Both the position numbers and the translations under genes were made by a program. From Mycolicibacterium sp. CR10 (GTDB taxonomy: Bacteria > Actinomycetota > Actinomycetes > Mycobacteriales > Mycobacteriaceae): 64,000 nucleotides of DNA. The stretch covers positions 124,001 to 188,000 of the forward strand of contig NZ_STGE01000006.1 of the NCBI RefSeq assembly GCF_005222675.1. The letters run 5' to 3'. The notes under the pieces were generated by a model that ran no database searches, was not told the origin of the DNA, and saw only the letters and a list, made by a program, of their open reading frames with translations. This document shows, in pieces, positions 1 to 13,800 of the stretch. Positions within the stretch are counted from its first letter, which is position 1; every line of letters starts with the position of its first letter.

Positions 1-787
1 CCAGCGAGATCAGCAGGTTCACCGCGAACGTCGAGAGCCCGATGACCTGAAAGTGTCCCAGCGCCGCCACCACACCACGGGCAACAGACATCTGGATGAA
101 GACCATCACCAGCAGCAGGATGACCGTGGTGATCGAGCGGTAGAAGAACAACAACAGCACGATGATCACCGCGAAGGTCACCAGCAGGATGCGCAGCATG
201 CTGCTCTCGCCTGCGATGTTCACATCGGCGGTCAGAGCGGCAGGCCCGGTCAGGTGCACCTGCACCCCCGGCGGCGGCGGCGACCGGTCCACGATGTCAC
301 GGACGGCCGCCACCGACGCGTTGGACTCGGTCTCGCCCATGTTGCCGGCCAGATTCAGTGCGACGTAGGCCGCCCGGCCATCAGAGCTCTGCGCGGCGGC
401 CTCGGTCAGCGGGTCGCCCCACATGTCCTGGATGCTGCGGACGTGGTCGGAGTCGGCCTCGAGCATGCCGACGAGCTCGTCGTAGTAGGCGCGCGCGTCA
501 TCGCCCAGCGGCTGCTCGCTCTCCAACACGATCATGGCGATGGAGTCGGAGTCGGACTCCCCGAACAACCGGCCCATGTCCGACATTGCCTGCATGGACG
601 GCGCATCGCTCGGGCTCATCGACACCGCGTTCTGGCTGGCCACCACCTCGAGCTGAGGCACCAGGACGTTGAGTGCGACCACGACCAACAGCCAGCCGAG
701 GACGATCGGAACTGCCAGGCGGCGGATCCACCGCGCTATCGCCGTCGGTTCCCGCAAGGACGTGCCGCGGCTGGCGGACAGCGTCAT
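1..787 (-). CDS. MmpL-family RND transporter, N-terminal part (runs off window)
   Basis: First 262 codons of an MmpL inner-membrane RND transporter; the rest lies beyond the window edge. Translation from the ATG at 787 gives a basic N-terminus, a first membrane helix (about residues 27-46, VPIVLGWLLVVVALNVLV), a periplasmic porter domain of roughly 150 residues, then clustered helices beginning near MLRILLVTFAVIIVLLLFFYR and a second segment around VMVFIQMSVARGVVAALGHF. This is the MmpL4/MmpL5 pattern. The start overlaps the mmpS stop (ATGA), so the two are translationally coupled. MmpS4/L4 and MmpS5/L5 export mycobactin and carboxymycobactin in M. tuberculosis. The position beside the mbt genes and an upstream IdeR-like box make siderophore export the likely job here. 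Which paralogue it matches cannot be told from this fragment. Confidence 0.9.
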   Translation of the reverse strand, partial: MTLSASRGTSLREPTAIARWIRRLAVPIVLGWLLVVVALNVLVPQLEVVASQNAVSMSPSDAPSMQAMSDMGRLFGESDSDSIAMIVLESEQPLGDDARAYYDELVGMLEADSDHVRSIQDMWGDPLTEAAAQSSDGRAAYVALNLAGNMGETESNASVAAVRDIVDRSPPPPGVQVHLTGPAALTADVNIAGESSMLRILLVTFAVIIVLLLFFYRSITTVILLLVMVFIQMSVARGVVAALGHFQVIGLSTFAVNLLISL

Positions 788-1215
788 GCGGACTTCGTGA
801 AGCAGTAGATGTAGGCGGACACGGTGTAGGCGGTGCGTTCGTCCTTGACCACGTCATCAGCCACGATCCGGCACCCGATGAAGTCGCTGTTGCCCTGTGC
901 CACAACATTTCCCACCATCGCCGGCGAGTTGCTCTCGACCTCGACCGACCAAGGCAGCGTCGCTCCGGTGATCTGGTTGGGGTCACCCTCGGCGTCGATG
1001 TAGTTGATGTCGGCGACAGCGCCGGGCGGACCGAAGATCTCGTAGCGAACCCGCTTGGGATCAGACTTGTTCGAATCTTCGGACACGTTCCCCGCGTAGG
1101 TCGGCAGCGTCTCCGAGCCGAAGACGCCACGGATTCGCCACACCGTGAATCCTCCGACGGCGACCACAATCACCAGAACGAGCGGTATCCACGCTCGTGT
1201 CAGACGGGTGAGAAT
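784..1215 (-). CDS. MmpS-family siderophore export accessory protein
   Basis: Small membrane-anchored periplasmic partner of MmpL: one N-terminal helix (WIPLVLVIVVAVGGFTVW) followed by a beta-rich domain with family hallmarks YEIFGPPG, LPWSVEVESN, VAQGNSDFIGCRI and a C-terminal YIYCFTKSA. These resemble MmpS4/MmpS5, which work with MmpL4/5 in mycobactin export. No ATG or GTG lies ahead of the membrane helix. A GTG at 1173 would cut the helix in half. An ATT at 1215, preceded by AAGGAAG with a 4-nt gap and just after an in-frame TAA at 1225-1227, gives 143 residues, close to the usual 140, and restores the N-terminus. I therefore place the start at ATT; a CTG four codons later is the alternative. 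It overlaps mmpL by 4 nt. Confidence 0.85.
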   Translation of the reverse strand: MLTRLTRAWIPLVLVIVVAVGGFTVWRIRGVFGSETLPTYAGNVSEDSNKSDPKRVRYEIFGPPGAVADINYIDAEGDPNQITGATLPWSVEVESNSPAMVGNVVAQGNSDFIGCRIVADDVVKDERTAYTVSAYIYCFTKSA

Positions 1216-1243
1216 CGGGCTTCCTTAGCGCTCGGGGAATTCG

Positions 1244-1262
1244 CAAGGGAAGGCTAACCTAC
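1244..1262 (-). promoter_or_regulatory. IdeR-like iron box upstream of mmpS-mmpL
   Basis: The 19-mer caagggaaggctaacctac matches the mycobacterial iron box (TTAGGTTAGGCTAACCTAA) strongly in its core and right half (AGGCTAACCTA), with mismatches mainly in the outer left arm. It lies 29 bp before the proposed mmpS start. Iron-loaded IdeR binding here would repress the exporter when iron is plentiful. Assignment is by consensus matching only. Confidence 0.75.
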
Positions 1263-1312
1263 ATTCGAAGGGCATGGGCGCTTACCCACCGGGGGTGGGG
1301 CTCCGGCCGGCC

Positions 1313-2050
1313 TCACCGCCAGCGTGGTGTCAGAACCCCGAGCGCGCCGAGCGCCACCGCCGCGGCCGTCGACGTCCGCAGTACCGTCGGACCCAGCCGG
1401 ACCGCGACGGCGCCGGCGGCGGTCAGCGCGGCGAGTTCGCCGTCATCGATGCCGCCCTCGGGCCCCACCACCAGCGTCAGTGCCTCGGCCGCCAACGACA
1501 GATCTGCCAGCGGCCGGGATGCCGACTCGTGCAGCACCAGCGCGGTGCCCGGCGGCCCGGCGCGCACCCGATCGACAAGATCCGCCGTCGAGACGACGCC
1601 GTCGACCGTCGGAACGTAGGGCCGTCGCGATTGCCGGGCGGCCGAGCGCGCCACGGCAGACCAACGACGCAACCCCTTCTCGACCTTCGCCGCTCCATCC
1701 CAGCGCGCGACGCAGCGCGACGCCTGCCAGGCAACGAACGCGTCCGCACCCACCTCTGTGGCCAGCTCGATGGCCAGTTCTGAGCGCTCCGATTTCGGCA
1801 GAGCCTGCACGACGGTGACGGTCGGCTCGGGACGCGCCACCAGGTGACGGTCCTGCACGCGGGCCGTCAGCCGACCCTTGGCGACGTCTTCGACGACACA
1901 GTGCGCCACGGTGCCCGCGCCGTCGCTCAGATCCAGGTGCTCCCCGGGACGGGTGCGACGCACAGTGGCCGCGTGGAAACCCTCGTCACCGTCGACGACG
2001 GCGAGATCGCCGACCTCAGGCAGCGCGTCGAGGTAGAAGAGCGGGCGCAC
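1313..2050 (-). CDS. rsmE: 16S rRNA (uracil(1498)-N(3))-methyltransferase RsmE
   Basis: SPOUT-class methyltransferase that methylates N3 of U1498 in 16S rRNA. At 245 residues from a GTG start it has the family length. It has a small N-terminal PUA-like domain (residues 1-70, with [16 protein letters not shown]) and a C-terminal knotted SAM-binding domain including [18 protein letters not shown] and [13 protein letters not shown], the GPEGG motif of the trefoil knot, ending [15 protein letters not shown]. It follows dnaJ2 by 6 bp on the same strand, the same order as Rv2374c-Rv2373c-Rv2372c, so it is the distal gene of the hrcA-dnaJ2 operon. Confidence 0.93.
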   Translation of the reverse strand: MRPLFYLDALPEVGDLAVVDGDEGFHAATVRRTRPGEHLDLSDGAGTVAHCVVEDVAKGRLTARVQDRHLVARPEPTVTVVQALPKSERSELAIELATEVGADAFVAWQASRCVARWDGAAKVEKGLRRWSAVARSAARQSRRPYVPTVDGVVSTADLVDRVRAGPPGTALVLHESASRPLADLSLAAEALTLVVGPEGGIDDGELAALTAAGAVAVRLGPTVLRTSTAAAVALGALGVLTPRWR

Positions 2051-2056
2051 GCGGGG

Positions 2057-3208
2057 CTAGCGACCGGTGAACGTCTCGCGCAGCCGATTGAACAGGCCGC
2101 CGCCGCTGGACCCGTTGCTGCTCTGCGCGGACCGCACCTCGGCACCGCCCTTGGTGCGTTCCTTGAACGCGCGGAGAAGTTCGATGTCCTCGTGGTCAAG
2201 GCGGGACGGCACGACCACGTCGATGTGGGCGTGCAAATTGCCGCGCACACCGGAACGCAGGTGGGGCATCCCGTGACCGCGCAGCGTGGTGACTGCGCCG
2301 GGTTGCGTACCGGCGCCGATGGTGATGTCGATGGGTCCGTCGAGGATGGCGTCCACGGTGACCGTGGTGCCCAGCGCGGCGTCGACCATCGGCACCGAGA
2401 TGGTGCAGTGCAGGTCGTCACCGTCGCGGACGAAGACGTCGTGGGGCTTTTCGTGGACCTCGACGTAGAGGTCGCCGGCCGGCCCGCCACCGGGTCCCAC
2501 CTCACCCTGGGCGGCCAGCCGGACCCGCATACCGTCGCCCACTCCGGCGGGAATCTTCACGCTGATGTCCCGGCGTGCCCGCACCCGGCCGTCACCGGCA
2601 CACCTGTTGCACGGATCCGGGATGACCTCGCCGACGCCGCCGCACACCGGACAGGGACGCGACGTCATGACCTGCCCGAGCAGCGACCGCTGCACGGTCT
2701 GGATCTCGCCACGCCCACCGCAGGTGTCACAGGCCACGGGCGTCGTGTTGCCGTGAGTGCCCTTGCCCTGGCACAGGTCGCACAGGATCGCGGTGTCGAC
2801 GGTGACCTGCTTGGTCACTCCCGTCGCACACTCGGCCAGGTCGAGGCGCATCCGCAGCAGCGAGTCGGACCCCGGTCGCACCCGACCGATCGGTCCCCGC
2901 GCACCGCCGCCACCACCGAAGAACGCCTCGAACACATCGCCCAGACCACCGAAGCCGCCGAATCCACCAGCACCGCCACCGGCCCCGGCAGACTCCATCG
3001 GATCGCCGCCCAAATCGACGATGCGGCGCTTCTCCGGATCGCTGAGCACCTCGTAGGCGACGCTGATCTCCTGGAAGCGGGCCTGTGCCGCCTCGTCGGG
3101 ATTGACGTCGGGGTGCAATTCGCGAGCCAGCTTGCGATAGGCGCGTTTGATCTCGGAGTCACTCGCGCCGTTGCTCACCCCGAGCAGCCCGTAATAGTCG
3201 CGTGCCAC
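2057..3208 (-). CDS. dnaJ2: Molecular chaperone DnaJ2 (Hsp40)
   Basis: Type I Hsp40 co-chaperone that stimulates DnaK. The J-domain (residues 1-70) carries the HPD tripeptide in [11 protein letters not shown] Gly/Phe-rich linker follows ([12 protein letters not shown]), then a zinc-finger region with four CxxCxGxG repeats ([32 protein letters not shown]) and a C-terminal substrate-binding region. I chose the GTG at 3208 ([11 protein letters not shown]), preceded by GGAAAGG, over a TTG two codons upstream because it gives the usual mycobacterial N-terminus. The product is 383 residues. It lies 54 bp downstream of hrcA and 6 bp before rsmE. Confidence 0.95.
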   Translation of the reverse strand: MARDYYGLLGVSNGASDSEIKRAYRKLARELHPDVNPDEAAQARFQEISVAYEVLSDPEKRRIVDLGGDPMESAGAGGGAGGFGGFGGLGDVFEAFFGGGGGARGPIGRVRPGSDSLLRMRLDLAECATGVTKQVTVDTAILCDLCQGKGTHGNTTPVACDTCGGRGEIQTVQRSLLGQVMTSRPCPVCGGVGEVIPDPCNRCAGDGRVRARRDISVKIPAGVGDGMRVRLAAQGEVGPGGGPAGDLYVEVHEKPHDVFVRDGDDLHCTISVPMVDAALGTTVTVDAILDGPIDITIGAGTQPGAVTTLRGHGMPHLRSGVRGNLHAHIDVVVPSRLDHEDIELLRAFKERTKGGAEVRSAQSSNGSSGGGLFNRLRETFTGR

Positions 3209-3262
3209 GCTCAACCTTTCCCATCCACTGATCCGCCTGGACCCTCCATCACGATCCCGGGA

Positions 3263-4294
3263 CTAGCGGCTACCTAAAACCTCGCCAATATAGAGAGCAA
3301 CCGCGGCGACATTGGCGATAGTTCCCGGATAGTCCATCCGTGTGGGACCCACCACACCCATGCCGCCGAATACCTTGCCCGAACTTCCGTACGCCGTGCT
3401 GACCACCGACGTGCCCGCCATTTGTTCGGCTTCCGTCTCGTGACCGATGCGGACGGTCACCTTGCCCGCCTCCTGCTGGGCGGCCAACAGCCGCAACACC
3501 ACCACCTGCTCTTCGAGCGCCTCAAGCACAGAGCGCAGCGAGCCACCGAAATCGGCGGTGTTGCGGGTCAGGTTGGCGGTCCCACCGAGCAGCAGTCGCT
3601 CCTCGCTGTGTTCTACCAACGACTCCACCAGTACGGTCGCCGACCTGCCGACGGCGTCCGCGAGACCGCCCTGACCGTTGAGATGTGATGCCAGGTCGGC
3701 CACCGCGACAGACGCAGCGGCGAGCGGCTTGCCTTCGAGCGCCTGCCCGAGCAGGTCTCGCAACTGCGACAGCTGGGCGTCGTCGATGCCGTCGCCGAGT
3801 TCGACGATGCGTTGGTCGACGCGGCCGGAGTCGGTGATCACCACCAGCAGCAATCGCGCCGGCGTCAACGCGACCACCTCGAGACGGCGGACCGACGAGG
3901 TCGACAGCGTCGGGTACTGGACGATGGCGACCTGGCGGGTCAGCTGGGCGAGCAGTCGCACCGCACGGCGCAGCACGTCGTCGAGGTCGACGCCGGTCTC
4001 CAGGAACGTCAGAATGGCGCGGCGTTCGGCACTCGACATCGGTTTGACGTTGTCGAGCCGATCCACGAACTCGCGATAGCCCTTCTCCGTCGGCACCCGC
4101 CCCGAGCTGGTGTGGGGCTGGGCGATGTATCCCTCGGCCTCCAGCACTGCCATGTCGTTACGCACGGTCGCGCTCGACACCCCGAGGTTGTGACGCTCCA
4201 CCAGGGACTTGGAACCGATGGGCTCCTTGGTGGACACGAAGTCGGCGACAATGGCGCGCAGAACCTCGAATCGACGATCGTCGGCACTACCCAC
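3263..4294 (-). CDS. hrcA: Heat-inducible transcription repressor HrcA
   Basis: HrcA represses chaperone operons by binding CIRCE elements. The 343-residue product has the N-terminal winged helix ([20 protein letters not shown] ... [20 protein letters not shown]), the family motif [20 protein letters not shown], and the C-terminal end [21 protein letters not shown], where the central GAF-like dimerisation region closes. The start is GTG at 4294. It is first in the hrcA-dnaJ2-rsmE operon. I saw no clear CIRCE inverted repeat in the 194 bp upstream, which also holds the promoter of the divergent small gene. Confidence 0.95.
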   Translation of the reverse strand: MGSADDRRFEVLRAIVADFVSTKEPIGSKSLVERHNLGVSSATVRNDMAVLEAEGYIAQPHTSSGRVPTEKGYREFVDRLDNVKPMSSAERRAILTFLETGVDLDDVLRRAVRLLAQLTRQVAIVQYPTLSTSSVRRLEVVALTPARLLLVVITDSGRVDQRIVELGDGIDDAQLSQLRDLLGQALEGKPLAAASVAVADLASHLNGQGGLADAVGRSATVLVESLVEHSEERLLLGGTANLTRNTADFGGSLRSVLEALEEQVVVLRLLAAQQEAGKVTVRIGHETEAEQMAGTSVVSTAYGSSGKVFGGMGVVGPTRMDYPGTIANVAAVALYIGEVLGSR

Positions 4295-4488
4295 TGTTCA
4301 CCCACCTTTGGTCGTCTCAGGCCGCTCGTACCGGTCGCCGTTCAGTTTACGGTGATCATCTGCGGCTTCACCGACTCCGCCCTCCGCGAAGACCCGCAGC
4401 ACCCCCGGCGGCGGCGGGTTAACCTTGCAGATCTAAGCAAATACCGCGGGGGCTGCGGACCACTGATGGGGCAAGCGAAGGCGCGTCG

Positions 4489-4803
4489 ATGATCTTCAAG
4501 GGAGTCCGCGATGGTAGGCCCTATCCCGACCATGGGCTGTCCCATCGGCAGTGGGCTCAGATTCCGCCCCGCCAGATCCGCCTCGACGAACTGGTGATGA
4601 CGACCACCGTGCTCGCGCTGGACCGGCTGCTCTCGGAGGATTCGACGTTTTACGGCGACCTGTTCCCGCACGCGGTCAGGTGGCGCGGCAACATCTACCT
4701 CGAGGACGGCCTGCACCGGGCCGTGCGGGCGGCGCTGCGCAACAGGACGGTGCTGCACGCGCGGGTGTTCGACATGGACATGCCGCTGCCCCACCCCGGC
4801 TGA
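4489..4803 (+). CDS. Conserved mycobacterial hypothetical protein (Rv2375-like)
   Basis: A 104-residue soluble protein of unknown function, occupying the place of Rv2375 between hrcA and mbtH. It has no signal peptide or membrane helix. The C-terminal half contains GNIYLEDGLHRAVRAALRN followed by TVLHARVFDMD, faintly like the DGxHR-plus-strand pattern of ParB/Srx-type domains, but too short to assign. The start ATG at 4489 follows GAAGG at a good distance and overlaps the stop of an 8-codon in-frame-less mini-ORF beginning at 4466. It converges on mbtH with a 1-bp gap, so it is not part of the mbt operon. Confidence 0.75.
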   Translation: MIFKGVRDGRPYPDHGLSHRQWAQIPPRQIRLDELVMTTTVLALDRLLSEDSTFYGDLFPHAVRWRGNIYLEDGLHRAVRAALRNRTVLHARVFDMDMPLPHPG

Positions 4804-4804
4804 A

Positions 4805-5029
4805 TCAGCCGTCCATCGCTTCGCGCAGACTGCGGGGGCGCATGTCCGTCCAGTGCTCCTCGACGTAGGCCAGGCAGTCGGCACGGGTGCTCTCCCCGAA
4901 CACCACCCGCCACTGCGCCGGGACGTCGGCAAAAGTCGGCCACAGGCTGTACTGGTCCTCGTCGTTGACCAGGACGTATAACGGGGCCGCCGGGCGGGAC
5001 GGGTCGTCATCGAACGGGTTGGTGCTCAA
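4805..5029 (-). CDS. mbtH: MbtH-like NRPS accessory protein
   Basis: A 74-residue MbtH-family protein, the founding family of small proteins that bind NRPS adenylation domains and are needed for their folding or activity. It shows the signature [20 protein letters not shown] and the distal [17 protein letters not shown]. The start is TTG at 5029 with a strong GAGGAG five bases upstream; it overlaps the 3' end of mbtG by 23 bp. It is last in the mbtB-to-mbtH operon. Its expected partners here are the adenylation domains of MbtB, MbtE and MbtF. Confidence 0.95.
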   Translation of the reverse strand: MSTNPFDDDPSRPAAPLYVLVNDEDQYSLWPTFADVPAQWRVVFGESTRADCLAYVEEHWTDMRPRSLREAMDG

Positions 5030-6316
5030 CGGTTCTCCTCATCGATGGGCCGGAAAGGGATTCCTGACCGGGATACCGGGCGCCCAGCACGCGGTCCGAT
5101 AGCAGCCCGAGGCAGCTCAGGTTCGGGAAGCCAGGCCCCTGGGTGAGGCCGGCCAGACCGGGCAGGAACAGCTTGGGAGCCACCCCGGTCACGGCGAGGT
5201 CGTGCCCGATCGACTCCTGCAGCGCGTCGCCGCTCAGCGGCTGCTTCAGGCCGAGCTCGAGCACATCCCGGGCGTCCTGACCGAACAGCGACACGAACCA
5301 CAGCGAGTCGGCACCGGAGCCGTCGATCACGAGATCGAAGCCGTGCACCGTCTCCAGTCGTTCACCGCCGCGGTCGGTGCTCAGCGTCAACCGGATCCGC
5401 TCGTCGCGGGCCACCGCGTGGGCGACCCTGCCGCGCAGGTGCCGGATCCGGTCGTCGGCGAGCAAGGCGTCCTGCACCCGCGCCGAGAACACCCCGCGGT
5501 CGGTGCGCGCCAGCGCATCCCGCCGCTCGGCGACCGTCAGGCTCGACCAATCCGTCGGGTCGGAGAACAGGGTGTTCTCGAAAAAGCTCTCCCCTCGGGT
5601 GAAGAGTGTGACCTGCGGGGAGATGACGGTGATGGTCGAAACCCGATGGCGGAAAAGCTCATTGAGAATCGACGCGGCGGTCTCGCCGCCGCCGATGACC
5701 GCGACCCGCTCGGCGGCGATGAGTTCGTGGCCGGCCGCGCGGTCCCAGAACTGCGCGATGGAGAACACCCGCGGATCGTGAGGCAGGATCGAACGCTCGG
5801 CCTGGCCGGGGCCGGTGATCATGACTCCGTCGGCGACCACGGTCCGATCGCCGACTGACAGCGCCCACCGCTGGCCGTCGACCGAGATCCTTTGCACCTC
5901 ACCGGTGATCACCGGCATGGCGACATTGGCGGCCACCCATCGCAGGTAGCGGCTCCACCCCGCATGGGTGGGTGACGGGCGGCCACGGTCCACCCACTCG
6001 GCGAACTGGGCGCTGGCGATCAGATACGACTGCCAGCTGTGCCGGATCATCCGCTCGTCCAACTCGGCGTTGCGCCGCGGCACCAGCGACGACCGGTACG
6101 GGAACCCGACGTCTTTCTCGGGGCCGGTGCCCAACCGGTGCTGACCGTCCGTCCACCCGCCGACCGCCTGCCAATTGGCCGCCACGACGCTGCGCTCGAT
6201 CGCCACCACATCGGGCACCTCGACGCCCATGCCGCGCAGTTCGGCGGCCTTCGCCGCGACCGCGATCGCCTTGGGACCGGCGCCGACGACTGCGAGAGTC
6301 GGAGTGTCCACGGAGG

Positions 6317-6320
<4 letters not shown>
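5007..6320 (-). CDS. mbtG: L-lysine N6-monooxygenase MbtG
   Basis: Flavin-dependent N-hydroxylating monooxygenase that creates the hydroxamate groups of mycobactin from lysine or lysyl side chains. The 437-residue product has an N-terminal FAD-binding motif ([16 protein letters not shown]), an NADPH-binding motif near residue 205 ([14 protein letters not shown]) and the C-terminal [20 protein letters not shown] region typical of lysine/ornithine hydroxylases. The GTG start at 6320 overlaps the mbtF stop (GTGA), and the 3' end overlaps mbtH, so all three are co-translated. Cofactor assignments come from the family. Confidence 0.95.
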
Positions 6321-10851
<4,531 letters not shown>

Positions 10852-10855
<4 letters not shown>

Positions 10856-13800
10856 CCGGCGCTCCACGTCGCGGTCAGCTCCGCGAGCTCGCCCTCGGAC
10901 AGACCTGACGCAGACATCGGTGCATGGTGAGTATCCACTGGCTGCTCGGCCAATCCACCGTCCACGGCCGCCGCAAGCTCGGTCACCGCGGGATGTTCGA
11001 AGACCATGCGTGCCGTGAGGTCCAGCCCGGCGTCGCGGGCGCGCGCCGCCAGCTGCACGGCCAGCACGCTGTCTCCGCCGAGACCGAAGAAGTCGTCGTG
11101 CCGCCCGACGTCTTCGGCCCCGAGTAGATCGGCAAGCAGTTCGGCGATCGCGCGTTCGGTGTCGGTCTGCGGCGCCTCCCACTCCACTGCTGGACTCACC
11201 GGCGCCGCGGACGCCACCCCGGCGTCGCCGCCGACGATCTCGAGGGCACCGCTGTCGGCCCACCTGGCGCGGTCGGCGGTGCGGTACAGCTGCGCTCCGA
11301 CCCTGTCTCGGAACGGATCCGGAACCAGTCGGGCCGCGCCGTCGGACCGATGCCATGCCGACCCCGAGAACGGCCCTCCGCCGATGTAGAGATCGCCCGC
11401 AACACCGACCGGCACGGGGGCCAGGTCAGCGTCGAGCACGTACACCTGGGCAGGACCCGCGGAGGTGCTCCACTCCTCCAGAATCCGCTGCTTCTCCTCG
11501 GTTCCGAGGATCTCGACCTCGCGCAGCGTCCGGTCGGGGTTCTCGGCGAAAGCCGTCACGACGCGGTCCAGCCAGCCGGCGAGTCGCTCCACGGTCCGGC
11601 GGTCGTACAGCTCCGGCCGGTAGATCAGATAGCACCGGTACCCGTCGCCGTCTGATCCGTCGCCGGCGAGGAAGTTCAGCGACAGGTCGGCCTGGGCGAT
11701 GTCGAAAGTCGGCTCCAGAGCGGTCAACTCGGTATCGGCGTCGATCATCTGTCGCTGCAGGAGCTGCTCGCGGACGTGCACGACCACCTGGAACAACGGG
11801 TTGCGCGCCAGCGTGCGTGGCGGATTGGTCGCTTCCACCACCTGCTCGAAGGGAACGTCCTGGTTCGAGTACGCCGACAACGCCATGTCGCGGGCGCGGT
11901 TCAGCACCTCCCGCAGCGTGGGGTTGCCGCTCAGATCGTTGCGCAGCACCACGAAGTTGACGAAGAAGCCGACCAGCGCCTCGAGTTCGGTCTCCGAACG
12001 CCCCGCCACCGGTGTACCCAATGGGACGTCGGGACCACCGCCGGCCTTGTACAGCACCACCGCGACCGCAGCCTGCAGGAGCATGAACTCGGTGACGCCG
12101 AGATCCCGGCACAGCGCCGCCAGCGTGCCCCTGGTCGCGGCGCCGATGGTGAACTCGACGGCATCACCCTTACCGCTGGGCAGCCTCGGACGGGCGAAGT
12201 CCAGTGGCAGGCCCGCCTCCGCGGGCGCACCCTCGAGCTGATGACGCCAGTACTCCCGTTGTGGCTCAACGATTCCGGCGTCTTCGTGCAGCAGGTTCGC
12301 CAGCCAGGCAGCGTAATCGGCGTACTGCACGGCAAGCGGTGCCCAGCCGGGGGCCTGTCCGGCCTTGCGCGCGCGGTAGGCGGCGACGAGGTCGGTGAAC
12401 AGCACCCCGCCCGACCAGTGGTCGCCGGCGATGTGGTGGATCACCAACGACACCACGTGCTCGTCGGTGCCGACGGTCAGGACTGCCGCGCGGATCGGCC
12501 AGTCCCGTTCCAGATCGAATGCGTGCCTGCGCTCGCTGTCCAGCTCGGCCCGCAACCACTCGTCGCCGTCACCTCGCGCCCGGCGCACCACGATGTCGGC
12601 GGGCGGGTTGACGATCTGGTATGCGGTTCCATCGATCTCGCGGTACGTCGTGCGCAGGACGGCATGCCGGTCGACGACGTCCCGGATCGCAGCCACGAAC
12701 GCCTCGACGTCGCACGGGCCCGAAATGCGCGCGGCGAAGGGGATGTTGTTGATCGGGGTGGGACCCTCGATCCGGTAACCGAACCACGATCGCAGTTGAG
12801 AGGACGACAGTGGCGCCGGACCGTCCTGGGAGGTAGCGAGCAGCCGGGGCCTCGCGGTGCCCGCGTCGCTGGCAACCAACGCGTCGAGGTGGGCGGCCAG
12901 ACGCGCGACCGTGCCGAGCTCGAAGATGTCGCGCACGCCGACGTCGACGCCGAACCGGGAGCGCAACTCGGCAACGAGTTTGGTAGCCAGCAGCGAATGT
13001 CCACCGAGGTCGAAGAACGAGTCGTCGGCACCTACCCGGTCGCGGCCGAGCAGACCGGAGAACACCGCCGCGAGCTGTTGTTCGGCGTCGGTGGCGGGCT
13101 CGCGGAACTCGGTAACCGTGGAGATCTCGGGCTCGGGCAGCGCGGCCCGATCGATCTTGCCGTGAGCGGTGATCGGGATGTTCTCGACAACAACGTAACT
13201 GGCCGGTGTCATGTATTCGGGCAGCGCCGCAGCGACCCGGGCGCGCACCCGGTCGACGTCGACGACATCGCCGTCGGCCGGTGTCAGATAGCCGACCAGA
13301 TTCCGGCCGAGAGTGGGTAGGTCACTGACGACCACGACGGCCTGGCCGACGCTGGGGTCGACGGTGATGGCCGCGGCCACATCGCCGAGTTCGATCCGGA
13401 AACCGCGGATCTTGACCTGTTCGTCGGCGCGTCCGACGAATTCGAGGTCGCCGTCGGCGTTCCTGCGGGCGAGATCACCCGACCGGTACATGCGGGCGCC
13501 GGGCGTGAACGGGTCGGCGACGAAGCGTTCGGCGGTCAGCCCGGGCCTGCGGTGGTAGCCGTTGGCGACGTGCGTTCCGCCGATGTAGATCTCGCCGATC
13601 GATCCGACCGGCACCGGTTGCAGCGCGTCGTCGAGCAGGTGCAGTTGGGTGTTGATCTTGGGCTTGCCGATCGGCACGATGCGGGTGCCCTGCCTGCCCT
13701 CGACCTTGAACCGCGAGGCATTGATGACCGTCTCGGTGGGGCCGTAGAAGTTGTGCAGCAGCGCGTCGAACGTGGCGTGGAACTTGTCGGCGACCTCGCC

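Noticed and set aside
1844..3277. 477-codon open frame antisense to dnaJ2
   Set aside because: Covers dnaJ2 with clear zinc-finger and J-domain; the antisense product has no recognisable domain.
4295..4488. CIRCE element for hrcA
   Set aside because: No TTAGCACTC-N9-GAGTGCTAA inverted repeat could be found in the hrcA upstream region.
10856..11356. Longer mbtF start
   Set aside because: The extra 167 residues overlap mbtE in another frame and are Arg-rich nonsense; ATG at 10855 gives the ATGA overlap and normal condensation domain start.
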